Assembly: GCF_000420045.1 (NCBI RefSeq)
Contig: NZ_ATUE01000006.1
Coordinates: 496,001 to 560,000 of the forward strand
Reading direction: 5' to 3'
Length of the DNA stretch: 64,000 nucleotides
Origin: Perlucidibaca piscinae DSM 21586
GTDB taxonomy: Bacteria; Pseudomonadota; Gammaproteobacteria; Pseudomonadales; Moraxellaceae
Part shown: one piece after another, positions 20,301 to 31,773 of the stretch
Position numbering within the stretch: position 1 is the stretch's first letter
Layout: every line of letters begins with the position of its first letter
Translations under genes and position numbers: made by a program
Notes under the pieces: generated by a model
The model's input: the letters and a program-made list of their open reading frames with translations, nothing else
Told to the model about the DNA's origin: nothing
Databases searched by the model: none

Positions 20301-21086
20301 ATGTCATCCAAACCTCAGGTCAGGGCGCTGCCCGCCTTCAGTGACAACTACATCTGGATGCTGAGCACGGATCAGGGGCATTGGCTGGTCGATCCGGGCC
20401 AGGCCGAGCCCGCCCTGCAAGCGCTGGCGCAGAGCACGCTGCCGTTGCTGGGCATCCTGATCACGCATGGTCATGCCGATCATGTGCTTGGCATCGCCGA
20501 CATTGTCGCCGCCCACCCCTGCCCGGTATACGGTCCGGCTGACACGGTGGCAGCGGTTAGCCGGCCCTGGTGTCTCGACCGCGAGATGCAGCACGACCTG
20601 CCCGGGCTGGGTCGCCTGATCACGCACCCGGCACCGGCACACAAGCGCGATCACGTGCTCATTTACCTGCCCGACCACGGCATGCTGTTCTGCGGCGACA
20701 CCCTGTTCAGCATCGGGTGCGGCCGCCTCATGGAAGGAACTCCAGAGGAGCTGGCCGATGCACTGGGCTGGATTGCCGCCCTGCCAGGCGACACCCGTGT
20801 CTATCCGGCGCATGAATACACCCTGGCCAATCTGCGTTTCGCGCGCCTGTTCCAGCCCGATGACGCGGCGCTTGCCGCCCATGAGACCTGGTGTCGGCAA
20901 CAGCGTGATGCGCTGCTGCCTACCCTGCCCACGGCGGTTGCCCGCGAGCGTGCACTGAACCCCTATTTTCAGGTGCATGATGCCCGTTTCCAGGCACGCG
21001 CGCGTCAAATCACCGGCGACGCCTGTGTCGACGGCCTCGGCACACTGGCGGCGATACGCCGCTTCAAGGACGGTTACACCGGCTAG
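20301..21086 (+). CDS. gloB: Hydroxyacylglutathione hydrolase (glyoxalase II)
   Basis: 261 aa. It hydrolyses S-lactoylglutathione to lactate and glutathione, the second step of methylglyoxal detoxification. The metallo-beta-lactamase motif is THGHADH (H56, H58, D60, H61), where many GloB proteins have THHHxDH. Further metal ligands fit in PAHKRDHV, FCGDTLFSIGCGRL and YPAHEYT, and the C-terminal substrate region has ERALNPYF. ATG 20301 has a poor ribosome-binding site. The neighbours mltD and the YafS-like gene match the usual context. Confidence 0.93.
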   Translation: MSSKPQVRALPAFSDNYIWMLSTDQGHWLVDPGQAEPALQALAQSTLPLLGILITHGHADHVLGIADIVAAHPCPVYGPADTVAAVSRPWCLDREMQHDLPGLGRLITHPAPAHKRDHVLIYLPDHGMLFCGDTLFSIGCGRLMEGTPEELADALGWIAALPGDTRVYPAHEYTLANLRFARLFQPDDAALAAHETWCRQQRDALLPTLPTAVARERALNPYFQVHDARFQARARQITGDACVDGLGTLAAIRRFKDGYTG

Positions 21087-21124
21087 TCTGCTGACAAGAC
21101 AAGGACTTGGCTGACAAACGTGGG

Positions 21125-21154
21125 TTGCCATATCACATTCTTCCTGCATAGAAT
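21125..21154 (+). promoter_or_regulatory. Sigma70-type promoter of mltD
   Basis: TTGCCA at 21125-21130 and TAGAAT at 21149-21154 are separated by 18 nt, in an AT-rich pocket that stands out from the surrounding GC-rich sequence. The mltD ATG follows 73 nt downstream. Confidence 0.65.
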
Positions 21155-21227
21155 GAAATTTGGCGCATTTTTTGTATTCCTTTACTGACTGCACTGGAAT
21201 CGGCACCCAAGCCGCGGACCCGTATTC

Positions 21228-22754
21228 ATGACCCCATTTTCCCGTTTTTGCAGACGTTCAGGTTCGGCGCATCCACTGTCAGCCCTGCCGCTGACCGTGC
21301 TGGCCTGCCTGATCGGCACGCTTGCCTGGCCGACGCTTGCCGTCGCCGACACCTCCATCATCGATCCGGACCCTGCCCTGCAGCTGCCGGATGATCTCGC
21401 CGACATCCGTGCCCTGGCCCAGGAACAGATCAGCGCAAGCGCGTCTGACAACCTCGTCAACCGGCTGCGCCAGGGCTTTGTCATGCCCACGCGCAGTGAC
21501 AACCCGCGCGTGGCCCGTCATCACCAATGGCTGGGCAGCAAGCAGGCCTATCTCGACACCCTGATGCTGCGTGCGTCACGCTATCTGCATCTCACCGTGT
21601 CGGAAGCCGAGCGCCGCCAGCTGCCCACCGAGCTGGCCCTGCTGCCGGTGATCGAAAGCTCCTACAACCCCATGGCGGTGTCACGCTCCGGTGCCGCCGG
21701 GCTCTGGCAGTTCATTCCCGATACAGGCCGCCTGTTCGGCCTGCGCCAGACTGCGCTGTATGACGGCCGCCGTGATCCGGTCGAAGCCACCCGTGCCGCC
21801 TACGACTACCTGAGCCAGCTCTACGCCACCTTTGGTGACTGGGAGCTGGTGCTGGCCGCCTACAACGCCGGCCCCGGCACCGTGTCGCGCGCCATGAAGC
21901 GCAATGCCGCTGCCGGTCTGCCCACCGACTACTGGTCGTTGCCGTTGCCCGAGGAAACGCAGAACTACGTGCCCCGCTTCCTGGCTGTGGCCGCACTCTT
22001 CCGCGAGCCCGAGCGCATGGGCCTGTCTCTGCGCCCGATCGCCAACCGTCCGCACTTCCGCACCGTGCGCACCAGCGGCCCGGTGACACTGGCAGCCGCT
22101 GCCGAGGCCGCCGGCGTGTCCGTGCAGACCTTGCGCGAGCTCAACCCGGGCCTCAGCCGCGAACAGATGGACCCGAAAGGCCCCTATCATGTGCATGTGC
22201 CGGCCAGTCTCGATGTCGCCGGTGAAAACCGCATTGCCCAGCTGACACCGATGATTCCGGGCTACTTCAGCGTCGATCGCCGCCTGGCCAGCCTGGCCGA
22301 TCCGGCACCCGTCGCCGCGGCACTGCCCGTCGTCATGCGCCAGGAAACTCCGGGCCGCCATCGCGTGCAGGCCAAGGAAACCTGGTATGCCATTGCCCGC
22401 ACCTACAACGTACCGCCAGCCGTGCTCACTGCCGCCAACCAGAGCAGTCTGAAGACACCGCTCGAGGTCGGTCGCGAACTGGTCATCCCGAACACCGGCA
22501 GCACCCCGGCCGCTACGTCCGGTGCGCGCATCATCACCGTGGCCAGCCAGAACACGGCGGCAAATGCCCAGGACAGCCGCATCGAGATCATTCGTCGCGT
22601 GCTGCCGGGCGAGACGCTGGAGTCCATCCGTCGTCAGTACCAAGTCACGCTGGCCGAACTGCGCGCGTGGAACGGCGATCTGCAATCGCTGACCGCCGGA
22701 CAGACCCTGATCCTGCGCCTGCTGCCGGATGCCGCCCTGCCACGTTCCTTGTGA
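21228..22754 (+). CDS. mltD: Membrane-bound lytic transglycosylase D
   Basis: 508 aa. It cleaves peptidoglycan glycan strands to 1,6-anhydromuropeptides in the periplasm. A long signal sequence ends near residue 40 (ending AVA). The SLT domain has catalytic E143 in LLPVIESSYNP, then GLWQFIPDTGRLFGL and LAAYNAGPGTV. Two LysM domains follow, at about 375-420 (HRVQAKETWYAIARTYNV) and about 450-500 (RRVLPGETLESIRRQYQV). No lipobox is visible in the signal sequence, unlike E. coli MltD. It leads into yejA with 15 nt between. Confidence 0.93.
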   Translation: MTPFSRFCRRSGSAHPLSALPLTVLACLIGTLAWPTLAVADTSIIDPDPALQLPDDLADIRALAQEQISASASDNLVNRLRQGFVMPTRSDNPRVARHHQWLGSKQAYLDTLMLRASRYLHLTVSEAERRQLPTELALLPVIESSYNPMAVSRSGAAGLWQFIPDTGRLFGLRQTALYDGRRDPVEATRAAYDYLSQLYATFGDWELVLAAYNAGPGTVSRAMKRNAAAGLPTDYWSLPLPEETQNYVPRFLAVAALFREPERMGLSLRPIANRPHFRTVRTSGPVTLAAAAEAAGVSVQTLRELNPGLSREQMDPKGPYHVHVPASLDVAGENRIAQLTPMIPGYFSVDRRLASLADPAPVAAALPVVMRQETPGRHRVQAKETWYAIARTYNVPPAVLTAANQSSLKTPLEVGRELVIPNTGSTPAATSGARIITVASQNTAANAQDSRIEIIRRVLPGETLESIRRQYQVTLAELRAWNGDLQSLTAGQTLILRLLPDAALPRSL

Positions 22755-22769
22755 TTGCGGAACATGGGC

Positions 22770-24608
22770 ATGACAACCGTGAGGTCCTGGCTCGCCGTCG
22801 TGGTTCTGCTGCTGGCCCAGCCTGTGCAGGCAGCGGGCGAGCAACCCCGGCACATCAGCCATCATGCGCTCAGCCTGCATGGCAGCCCGGCCCTGCCTGC
22901 CGGCTTCAGGCACTTTCCCTACGCCAACCCGCAGGCCCCGAAAGGTGGCCTGCTGCGACTTGATGCGCTCGGCACCTTCGACAGCCTGAACCCGTTCATC
23001 AACCGCGGCGTCGCTGCCGATGGCCTCAGCCGCATCTACGACACCCTGACGGTGAGCTCGGAAGACGAGCCCTACTCGCGCTACGGCCTGCTTGCCGAGC
23101 GCATCGAGGAAGACCCGCAGGATGGCAGCTGGATCATCTATCACCTGCGCCCGCAGGCACGCTTCCACGACGGCAGAGCGGTCACCTCGCGCGACGTGGT
23201 GTTCAGCTTCGAGACCATCCAGCGCGTCGGCTCGCCCGCCTACAAGGCCTATTTCGCCGGTGTCGCCCGTGTCGAGGCGCTGACTCCGCACAGCGTGAAA
23301 TTCCATTTCCGCCAGCGCGACAACCGCGAGCTGGCCCTGATCGTCGGCGAGCTGGCCATCCTGCCCGCGCATTACTGGCGCACGCGAAACTTCGACAGCA
23401 CCAGCCTGGAACCGCCCCTGGGCAGCGGCCCTTACCGCATCAGCAAGGTCGATCCCGGTCGCGGCATCCACTACGAGCGCGTGCCGGACTACTGGGGCCG
23501 TGACCTGCCGGTGAATCGCGGCCTGCACAACTTCGACCGCATCCAGTACCGCTACTACCGTGACGGCAGCATCGCCTTCGAGGGCTTCAAGGCCGGCCAG
23601 TACGACATACGCCACGAGAACAAGGCCAAGACCTGGGCCACCGAGTACAACTTCCCGGCCGTGCAGAAAGGCCAGGTGCTGCGCATCGAGCAGCGTCACC
23701 AGCGCCCTGCCCCGGCCCAGGGCTTCTTCTTCAATACCCGCCGCAAGCCGCTGGATGATCGCCGCGTTCGCGAGGCGCTGGCCCAAGGTTTCGATTTCGA
23801 ATGGGCCAATCCGCGCCTGTTCTACAACGCCTACGCACGTACCCGCAGCTATTACGACAACTCCGAGCTGGCCGCGCAGGGCCTGCCCGGCCAGGCCGAG
23901 CTGCGCATTCTCTCGCCCTGGCGCACGCAGCTGCCCGCCACCGTGTTCGGACCCGCCGTGCTGCCCCCGGTGAGCCAGGGTGACGGCTACAACCGCCGCA
24001 ACCTGCTCAAGGCCCAGACCCTGCTTCAGCAGGCCGGCTGGCGCTATCGCGACGGCGCCTTGCGCAATGCCGCCGGGCAGCCGCTGGTCCTGGAAATGCT
24101 GCTGGTGCAGCCCGAGTTCGAGCGCATCGTGCAACCGTTGCGCAGGCAGCTGGCTCGCCTGGGCGTGACCCTGAACATCCGCATCCTCGATGCCGCCCAG
24201 TACGTGGAGCGACTGCGCCAGTTCGACTTCGACCTCACCGTCAGCGGCGTGCCGGCCTCGATCTCGCCCGGCAACGAGCTCTGGAACTACTGGAGCAGCG
24301 ATGCCGCCAGAACACCGGGCAGCCAGAACCTCACCGGTCTGCAGTCCCCCGTGGTGGATGCCCTGATCGCCGGCATCACCCAGGCCAGAAGCCGGGCCGA
24401 CCTGGTTGACCAGGTGCGCAGCCTGGATAGGGTACTGCGCGCCGAATGGCTGATGATTCCCAATTACCACACACCCTTCTTCCGCATTGCCGCCTGGGAC
24501 CGCTTCCAGCGCCCGGCCCTGACACCACGCTACGGTGACGGCCTGGACAGCTGGTGGTTCGATGCCGCCAAGGCGCGACGTCTGGATGCCGCGACCGGGA
24601 AGCCCTGA
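22770..24608 (+). CDS. yejA: YejA-like extracellular solute-binding protein of an ABC peptide transporter
   Basis: 612 aa from ATG 22770 (ATG 22764 is an alternative). A signal peptide of about 21 residues ends in VQA. It is an SBP family 5 (oligopeptide/nickel) protein with FPYANPQAPKGG, DSLNPF and the long two-lobed fold; the QGFFFNTRRKPLDDRRVREAL segment is typical of YejA. In enterobacteria the Yej system imports peptides such as microcin C. It is the first of four transport genes with 1 to 29 nt overlaps. Confidence 0.9.
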   Translation: MTTVRSWLAVVVLLLAQPVQAAGEQPRHISHHALSLHGSPALPAGFRHFPYANPQAPKGGLLRLDALGTFDSLNPFINRGVAADGLSRIYDTLTVSSEDEPYSRYGLLAERIEEDPQDGSWIIYHLRPQARFHDGRAVTSRDVVFSFETIQRVGSPAYKAYFAGVARVEALTPHSVKFHFRQRDNRELALIVGELAILPAHYWRTRNFDSTSLEPPLGSGPYRISKVDPGRGIHYERVPDYWGRDLPVNRGLHNFDRIQYRYYRDGSIAFEGFKAGQYDIRHENKAKTWATEYNFPAVQKGQVLRIEQRHQRPAPAQGFFFNTRRKPLDDRRVREALAQGFDFEWANPRLFYNAYARTRSYYDNSELAAQGLPGQAELRILSPWRTQLPATVFGPAVLPPVSQGDGYNRRNLLKAQTLLQQAGWRYRDGALRNAAGQPLVLEMLLVQPEFERIVQPLRRQLARLGVTLNIRILDAAQYVERLRQFDFDLTVSGVPASISPGNELWNYWSSDAARTPGSQNLTGLQSPVVDALIAGITQARSRADLVDQVRSLDRVLRAEWLMIPNYHTPFFRIAAWDRFQRPALTPRYGDGLDSWWFDAAKARRLDAATGKP

Positions 24609-25681
24609 TGCTGAACTACATCATTCGTCGTCTGCTGCTGATGATCCCGACCCTGTTCGGGCTGCTGCTGATCAACTTCCTGATCATCCAGGCCGCGCCC
24701 GGCGGCCCGGTCGAGCGCACCCTGGCGCAGCTGCAGGGCCACGGCGGTGGTGCCATGGCCGCGGGCGGCGACGTGGTCAGCCAGAGCAGCGGCCCGGGCG
24801 GCTACCGCGGCAGCCAGGGCATCGATGCCAGCCTGATCGCCGAGATCGAGAAGCAGTACGGCTTTGACAAGCCGGCCAGCGAGCGTTTCTGGCAGATGAT
24901 CAGCCAGTTCGCGCAACTGGATCTGGGCCAGAGCTTCTATCGCGACATTGACGTCTTCGACCTGATCATCGAGAAGCTGCCGGTATCGCTGTCGCTGGGC
25001 CTGTGGAGCACGCTGCTCATCTACCTGATCGCGATTCCGCTGGGCATACGCAAGGCGCGCTACCCGGGCAGCCGCTTCGACGTCTGGACCAGCGGCGTCA
25101 TCATCGTTGCCTACGCGATCCCCGGCTTCCTGTTCGCCATCCTGCTCATCATCCTGTTCGCCGGCGGCAGCTACTGGCAGATCCTGCCCATGCAGGGACT
25201 GGTGTCCGACCACTTCGATACCCTCGACGCCTGGGGCAAGGTCAAGGACTACGCGGCACACCTGGTGATGCCGACGATCTGCCTGACCCTGGGCGGGCTG
25301 GCCACGCTGACCCTGTTCACCCGCAACAGCTTCCTCGAGGAGCTCGGCAAGCAGTACGTGCTGACCGCGCGCGCCAAGGGTGCCAGCGAGCGTCGCGTGC
25401 TGCTCGGGCACGTGTTCCGCAATGCCATGCTGATCCTCATCGCGGGCCTGCCGGCGACACTGTTCGGCATCCTCTTCACCGGCACCTTCCTGATCGAGAT
25501 CATCTTCAACCTCGATGGCCTCGGCCTGCTCAGCTACGAGTCGGTGATCAACCGCGACTATCCGGTGATCTTCGGCACGCTGTTCCTGTTCACCCTGCTG
25601 AGCCTGCTGCTTCGCCTCATCGGCGACCTCTGCTATCGCCTTGTCGATCCGCGCATCGACTTCGCCAGGGCCGCGACATGA
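24608..25681 (+). CDS. yejB: ABC peptide transporter permease YejB
   Basis: 357 aa (E. coli YejB 364). The start codon shares its A with the yejA stop (TGATG). The DppB/OppB-type N-terminus MLNYIIRRLLLMIPTLFGLL forms helix 1; a long periplasmic insert (about 50-120) is usual for YejB. The EAA loop that docks on the ATPase appears as VLTARAKGASERRVLLGHVFRNA. Pairs with YejE as the membrane channel. Confidence 0.93.
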   Translation: MLNYIIRRLLLMIPTLFGLLLINFLIIQAAPGGPVERTLAQLQGHGGGAMAAGGDVVSQSSGPGGYRGSQGIDASLIAEIEKQYGFDKPASERFWQMISQFAQLDLGQSFYRDIDVFDLIIEKLPVSLSLGLWSTLLIYLIAIPLGIRKARYPGSRFDVWTSGVIIVAYAIPGFLFAILLIILFAGGSYWQILPMQGLVSDHFDTLDAWGKVKDYAAHLVMPTICLTLGGLATLTLFTRNSFLEELGKQYVLTARAKGASERRVLLGHVFRNAMLILIAGLPATLFGILFTGTFLIEIIFNLDGLGLLSYESVINRDYPVIFGTLFLFTLLSLLLRLIGDLCYRLVDPRIDFARAAT

Positions 25682-26680
25682 CGATGCCGACCTTCTCACC
25701 GCTGACACGTCGCCGCTTCGCGCAGTTCCGCGCCAACCGCCGTGCCTGGTGGTCACTGTGGCTGTTCGCCGTGCTGGTGGTCATCACCCTGGGCGCCGAC
25801 CTGATTGCCAACGACAAGCCCCTGCTGGTGCGCTACCAGGGCGAGCTCATCCTGCCCCTGCTGGAAGAGGTGCCGGAAACCCGCTTCGGCGGCGAGTTCG
25901 ACACCGCCACCGTGTACCGCGACCCGGCGGTGCAGGCGCTGATCGAGGCCGAGGGCTGGATGCTGTGGCCGATGATCCGCTTCCATGCCGAAACCATCCA
26001 CCTGGAGCGCAGCGAACCGGCGCCGTCACCGCCCTCGGCGGACAACTGGCTGGGCACCGATGACCAGGGCCGCGACGTGCTGGCACGGCTGATCTACGGC
26101 ATCCGCACCTCGCTCGCCTTCGCCACCCTGCTGACACTGGCGACGGTGATCCTCGGCGTCGGCACCGGGGCCCTGCAGGGCTATCTTGGCGGCTGGGTCG
26201 ATCTCGCCGGCCAGCGCTTCATCGAGATCTGGTCGGGCCTGCCGGTGCTGTTCATGCTCATCATCCTGTCCAGCCTGGTGACACCGAACTTCTGGTGGCT
26301 GCTGGCGTTGCTGGCCTTGTTCAGCTGGACCGATCTGAGCGGGCTGGTGCGCGCCGAGTTCCTGCGCACGCGTCAGCTCGACTACGTGCGCGCCGCCCGT
26401 GCCCTGGGCGTGCGTCCGATGGTGCTGGTCTGGCGCCATGTGCTGCCCAACGCCATGGTTGCCACCGTCACCCTGCTGCCGTTCATCTTCACCGGCGCCA
26501 TCGGCATGCTGACCTCGCTGGATTTCCTCGGCTTCGGCCTGCCGCCGGGCTCGGCCTCGCTGGGCGAGCTCATCGCCCAGGGCAAGAACAACCTGCAGGC
26601 GCCCTGGCTGGGCCTCACCGCCTTCTTCAGCCTGTCCCTGCTGCTCACCCTGCTGGTCTTCATCGGAGAAGGACTGCGCG

Positions 26681-26709
<29 letters not shown>
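25678..26709 (+). CDS. yejE: ABC peptide transporter permease YejE
   Basis: 343 aa; its ATG overlaps the yejB stop (ATGA). An in-frame reading open back to 25003 lies over yejB and is not the real N-terminus. DppC-type permease: helix 1 at about 22-42 (WWSLWLFAVLVVITLGADL), a periplasmic insert, then NWLGTDDQGRDVLARLIYGIRTSL and the EAA loop RAARALGVRPMVLVWRHVLPNA. It works with YejB, YejA and the YejF ATPase. Confidence 0.93.
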
Positions 26710-28285
<1,576 letters not shown>

Positions 28286-28411
28286 CACTTTGCCGTCCGG
28301 GCATGGCAGGCCCTCCTCGCCTGACGAGGTTTCGTCCTATACTCGGGCCTGCTGTCGCCGGACTGGCGACCACCACACCCCCACCAGAACTGTTCCAGAA
28401 AGGAGTCCGAC

Positions 28412-29209
28412 ATGGGCATGATGACCGGCAAACGCGTGCTGATCGTGGGCATCGCCAGCAAGCTGTCGATCGCATATGGCATTGCGCAGGCCATGCATCG
28501 TGAAGGCGCCGAACTTGCATTCACCTACCAGAACGAGAAGCTGCGCAAGCGTGTCGGGGAGTTCGCTGCCCAGTTCGACTCCACCCTCACCTTCCCCTGT
28601 GATGTCGCCTCCGACGACGAAATCCGCCAGGTCTTCGTCGATCTCGGCCGGCACTGGGACGGTCTCGACGTGCTGGTGCACTCGGTGGGCTATGCGCCGG
28701 GCCATGAGCTGGAAGGCAACTACGTCGACGTGACCACCCGCGAGGGCTTCCGCATTGCCCACGACATCAGCTCGTTCAGCTTCGGCGCCCTCGCCCAGGC
28801 TGCCAAGCCGCTGATGCTGGGCCGTAACGGCAGCCTCCTGACCCTGACCTACCTGGGTGCCGAGCGCGTGGTGCCGAACTACAACGTCATGGGCCTGGCC
28901 AAGGCCTCGCTGGAAGCCAACGTGCGCTATCTGTCGGCCAGCCTCGGCCCCGAGGGCGTCCGGGTCAACGGCATCTCCGCGGGCCCGATCCGTACCCTCG
29001 CTGCCAGCGGCATCAAGGACTTCCGCAAGATGCTGTCCTACAACGAGGCAGCAACGCCGCTGCGCCGCAACGTCACCATCGAGGAAGTCGGCAATGCCGC
29101 CGCCTTCCTGTGCTCGGACCTGGCGTCGGGCATCTCCGGCGAGATTCTCTACGTGGACGGCGGCTTCAACACCGTGGCCATGCCGGACCTGAACGCACTC
29201 AGTCAGTAA
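28412..29209 (+). CDS. fabI: Enoyl-[acyl-carrier-protein] reductase (NADH) FabI
   Basis: 265 aa. It performs the last reduction of each fatty acid elongation cycle. The FabI pattern is complete: VGIASKLSIAYGIA nucleotide loop, HSVGYAP, and the Y147, Y157, K164 active-site set (Tyr-x6-Lys plus the extra Tyr) that separates FabI from other short-chain reductases. AGGAG lies 6 nt before ATG 28412. A TATACT box at 28338-28343 is a candidate -10, but no convincing -35 is seen. The gene sits between yejF and ppiD as in Pseudomonas. Confidence 0.97.
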   Translation: MGMMTGKRVLIVGIASKLSIAYGIAQAMHREGAELAFTYQNEKLRKRVGEFAAQFDSTLTFPCDVASDDEIRQVFVDLGRHWDGLDVLVHSVGYAPGHELEGNYVDVTTREGFRIAHDISSFSFGALAQAAKPLMLGRNGSLLTLTYLGAERVVPNYNVMGLAKASLEANVRYLSASLGPEGVRVNGISAGPIRTLAASGIKDFRKMLSYNEAATPLRRNVTIEEVGNAAAFLCSDLASGISGEILYVDGGFNTVAMPDLNALSQ

Positions 29210-29243
29210 ACACCGGCTGCCGGCAAACGCTGGCGTGACGACG

Positions 29244-29274
29244 AAAAAAAACCGTGCCAGGCACGGTTTTTTTT
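29244..29274. terminator. Bidirectional terminator between fabI and ppiD
   Basis: CCGTGCC and GGCACGG meet around a single A, flanked by A8 and T8. The symmetry lets it serve both fabI (plus) and ppiD (minus), whose stops face each other. Confidence 0.92.
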
Positions 29275-29323
29275 CATTCCGGTCACGCCTGCGGCGCACC
29301 CGGAAGCCTCACTGCGGAAACGC

Positions 29324-31225
29324 TTACTGCTCAGCAGATACGGCGGTTTTCTCGACATCGGCCTCGGCACGCAGCCATGCCAGCATGTCCTGCAGCTCCT
29401 GCTGGCCACGATTCTCGGCCACCATGGACTGCGTGCTGAGACGCTCGTTGCCGGCAAAGACGGCACCCGGCTTGACGGCAGTGACCGCCACCACGGCAGC
29501 ACCACCCGCGCCCAGGCCGACCACGGTCGCCTGCGGCTTGCCATTGACCGGATGCGGCGCCCGGAAGATGTCACGCAGCAGCTCCTGCGACGGCATCTCG
29601 GTACGACGCGTGATGCCGGCCTGCGCAGCCACGCGCAGCCCCTGCGCTGCTGCCGCCGCTGCCAGACCGTCCTTGCCGGCAGTCTTGACCATGCTCTCGG
29701 CAAGCTTGCGGGCCTCAGCCACGGCCTTGTCCTGCTTGAGCTTGCCGGTGATGACCTCGGTGACTTCCGCCAGCGGCACGCGACGTTCCTTCTCATGCTT
29801 CGCCACGCGCAACCACACCGTGCTGCCATCCGCGAGCGTGATGCCACCGGAGTTCTTGCCCTCGAGCAGCACATCATCACTGAAGGCAGCCTCGATCACC
29901 TTGCGCTCTCCGGCAAGTCCGTCGCTGCCCTGACGCGTGAACAGCGGCGTGGTCTGGATGGCTGCGCCGGCACTGGCTGCCGGCTCCTGCAGATCAGCTG
30001 CCTCGTAGACCAGGGCATCGACCTTTTCCACGGCCTGACCGTAGAGCTCGTCAGCACGCGCCTGGCGCACCTCGTTCTCGAGCTCGCCACGCAGGCTGGC
30101 CAGGCTGGGGGCGGCAGAGGCACGAATGTCGGTGAGCTTGATCAGGTGATAGCCGAACGGTGTCTTGATGACCGGCGACACATCGCCAGCCTGCTTGAGC
30201 GCAAACAGGGCCTGCTCGAACTCCGGCACGAACATGCCCTTGCCGGCATAGCCGAGGTCACCACCCGTGGCGGCGGAGCCCGGATCCTGCGAGTTGGCCT
30301 TGGCCAGCGCGGCAAAGTCGGCACCCTCGGCCACCTGCCTGGCCAGTGCATCGGCCTTGGCCTTGGCCTGGGCATCACTGACCTTGTCGCTGACCGTGAT
30401 CAGGATGTGCGAGGCCTGACGCTCCTCACCCGCTGCCAGCGCCTTCAGGCGCTCCTCGTAACGCGCCTTGATCGCGTCCTCGGTGACTGCCGATGCCGCC
30501 TCCTTGACGAAGCGATCACGAGCCAGCTGGATGTAGGCCACGCTGACCTGTTCCGGCAAGGTGAAGCGGCGAGCCTCCTTGCGGTAATAGGCATCGATCT
30601 CGGCCGGCGTCACGGCAACCGTGGCGAGGAAACGCTCGGCTGGCACCACCACGTACTCGACATCACGTTGCTGGTTGTCGAGACGCGCCAGCATGTCGAG
30701 CTCGGCAGACGTGATGAACGCGCTTTGCAGCCAGCCTCCAACGCGCTGGGCGGCGAGGATTTCCTGACGCGCACGCTCCGGGAAGGTGCTCGGGCTTTCG
30801 CCGATCTGCGACAGCACCTGGGCATAGCGCTCGGGCGAGAACTTGCCATCGGCCTGGAAGGTCGGGGTGTCGCGGATCAGCTTCTGCAGCGTCTGTTCGG
30901 ACACCCGGTAGCCTGCTCCCTCGGCAGAACCCAGCAGCAGCTCGCGCTCGATCAGGTTGTCGAGCACGCGGTTGCGCAACTCGGCCTGCTGCTCGGGCGT
31001 CAGCGTGGCGCCCTCGCCCATGCGCGCCAGCAGCTGCTGACGCTGATTGTCCACGGCGCGGTCCAGCAGCGACTTGGAGATCGCGGTGCCATTGACCGAG
31101 GCCACCTCGGGATCACCGCTGCTGCCGAAGTAGGACTCCAGACCGACAAACACGAAGGGAATCGCCAGCAGCGCCAGCAACGTCTTTCCCAACCAACCAC
31201 GCACCATCTCACGAAACGCTTGCAT
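29324..31225 (-). CDS. ppiD: Periplasmic folding chaperone / peptidyl-prolyl isomerase PpiD
   Basis: 633 aa from ATG 31225; the longer reading needs a TTG at 31237. One N-terminal anchor (about 13-30, KTLLALLAIPFVFVGLES) leaves the rest in the periplasm: a SurA-like N-terminal chaperone region, a parvulin domain at about 268-366 (RQASHILITVSD ... TPFGYHLIKL) and a C-terminal chaperone region. PpiD works at the Sec translocon on newly exported proteins. Downstream of hupB, as usual. Confidence 0.94.
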   Translation of the reverse strand: MQAFREMVRGWLGKTLLALLAIPFVFVGLESYFGSSGDPEVASVNGTAISKSLLDRAVDNQRQQLLARMGEGATLTPEQQAELRNRVLDNLIERELLLGSAEGAGYRVSEQTLQKLIRDTPTFQADGKFSPERYAQVLSQIGESPSTFPERARQEILAAQRVGGWLQSAFITSAELDMLARLDNQQRDVEYVVVPAERFLATVAVTPAEIDAYYRKEARRFTLPEQVSVAYIQLARDRFVKEAASAVTEDAIKARYEERLKALAAGEERQASHILITVSDKVSDAQAKAKADALARQVAEGADFAALAKANSQDPGSAATGGDLGYAGKGMFVPEFEQALFALKQAGDVSPVIKTPFGYHLIKLTDIRASAAPSLASLRGELENEVRQARADELYGQAVEKVDALVYEAADLQEPAASAGAAIQTTPLFTRQGSDGLAGERKVIEAAFSDDVLLEGKNSGGITLADGSTVWLRVAKHEKERRVPLAEVTEVITGKLKQDKAVAEARKLAESMVKTAGKDGLAAAAAAQGLRVAAQAGITRRTEMPSQELLRDIFRAPHPVNGKPQATVVGLGAGGAAVVAVTAVKPGAVFAGNERLSTQSMVAENRGQQELQDMLAWLRAEADVEKTAVSAEQ

Positions 31226-31273
31226 AAACCCTTTCAACCACTGTTCATGAACCGGAGGACGCCCTGTCCGCCG

Positions 31274-31304
31274 AAAAAAAAGCGCGCCGGGATGGGCGCG
31301 CTTT
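31274..31304 (-). terminator. hupB terminator
   Basis: Ten-bp stem AAAGCGCGCC with a 6-nt loop; on the minus strand it is followed by eight Ts (A8 at 31274-31281). It lies between hupB and ppiD, so ppiD probably also has its own promoter or depends on read-through. Confidence 0.88.
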
Positions 31305-31338
31305 CTGAATGCCTCACATCATCCAACGGCTGACGCCA

Positions 31339-31614
31339 TCAGCTGTTGACGGCATCCTTCAGGCCCTTGCCAGCCTTGAAGGACGGCGTCTTCGACGCCT
31401 TGATCTTGATTTCCTTGCCGGTCTGCGGATTGCGGCCGGTACGGGCAGCGCGTTCCTTGACAGCGAAGGTGCCGAAGCCGACCAGGGTCACTGCATCGCC
31501 ACCCTTGAGGGCGCCGGTGATTGCGGCCACGGCAGCATCCAGCGCACGGCCGGCATCTGCCTTGGTCAGGTTGGCAGATTCGGCAATGGCGTCGATGAGT
31601 TCAGACTTGTTCAC
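31339..31614 (-). CDS. hupB: DNA-binding protein HU-beta
   Basis: 91 aa. The start is GTG at 31614 with AGGGGA 5 nt upstream. HU bends and compacts DNA in the nucleoid. Sequence is canonical: MNKSELIDAIAESANLTKADA, GFGTFAVKERAARTGRNPQTGKEI with the DNA-intercalating proline in RNPQTG, and the C-terminal KAGKGLKDAVNS. It sits after lon on the same strand with its own promoter and terminator. Confidence 0.98.
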   Translation of the reverse strand: MNKSELIDAIAESANLTKADAGRALDAAVAAITGALKGGDAVTLVGFGTFAVKERAARTGRNPQTGKEIKIKASKTPSFKAGKGLKDAVNS

Positions 31615-31690
31615 AGTAGTCCCCTATGGATATTCGTGTTGTTAGGTGTTGTTCTTTGTCGACGAACACGCCGTCGCCGAGGTGAACCGA

Positions 31691-31720
31691 TTTATAAATC
31701 GCCCTCTCGCGAAGGGTCAA
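31691..31720 (-). promoter_or_regulatory. Strong sigma70 promoter of hupB
   Basis: On the minus strand TTGACC (31715-31720) and TATAAA (31691-31696) are 18 nt apart. Both match the consensus in five of six positions, as fits an abundant nucleoid protein. The leader to the GTG is about 70 nt. Confidence 0.75.
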
Positions 31721-31773
31721 GCAAAAGTCGGACATTTGGCCTCATAAGGTGAAAAAAGTGGCAACGAGCCCCG

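Noticed and set aside
25003..25677. Upstream in-frame extension of yejE by more than 200 codons.
   Set aside because: It overlaps all of the yejB permease in another frame, and the ATGA junction at 25678 gives the family's normal N-terminus.
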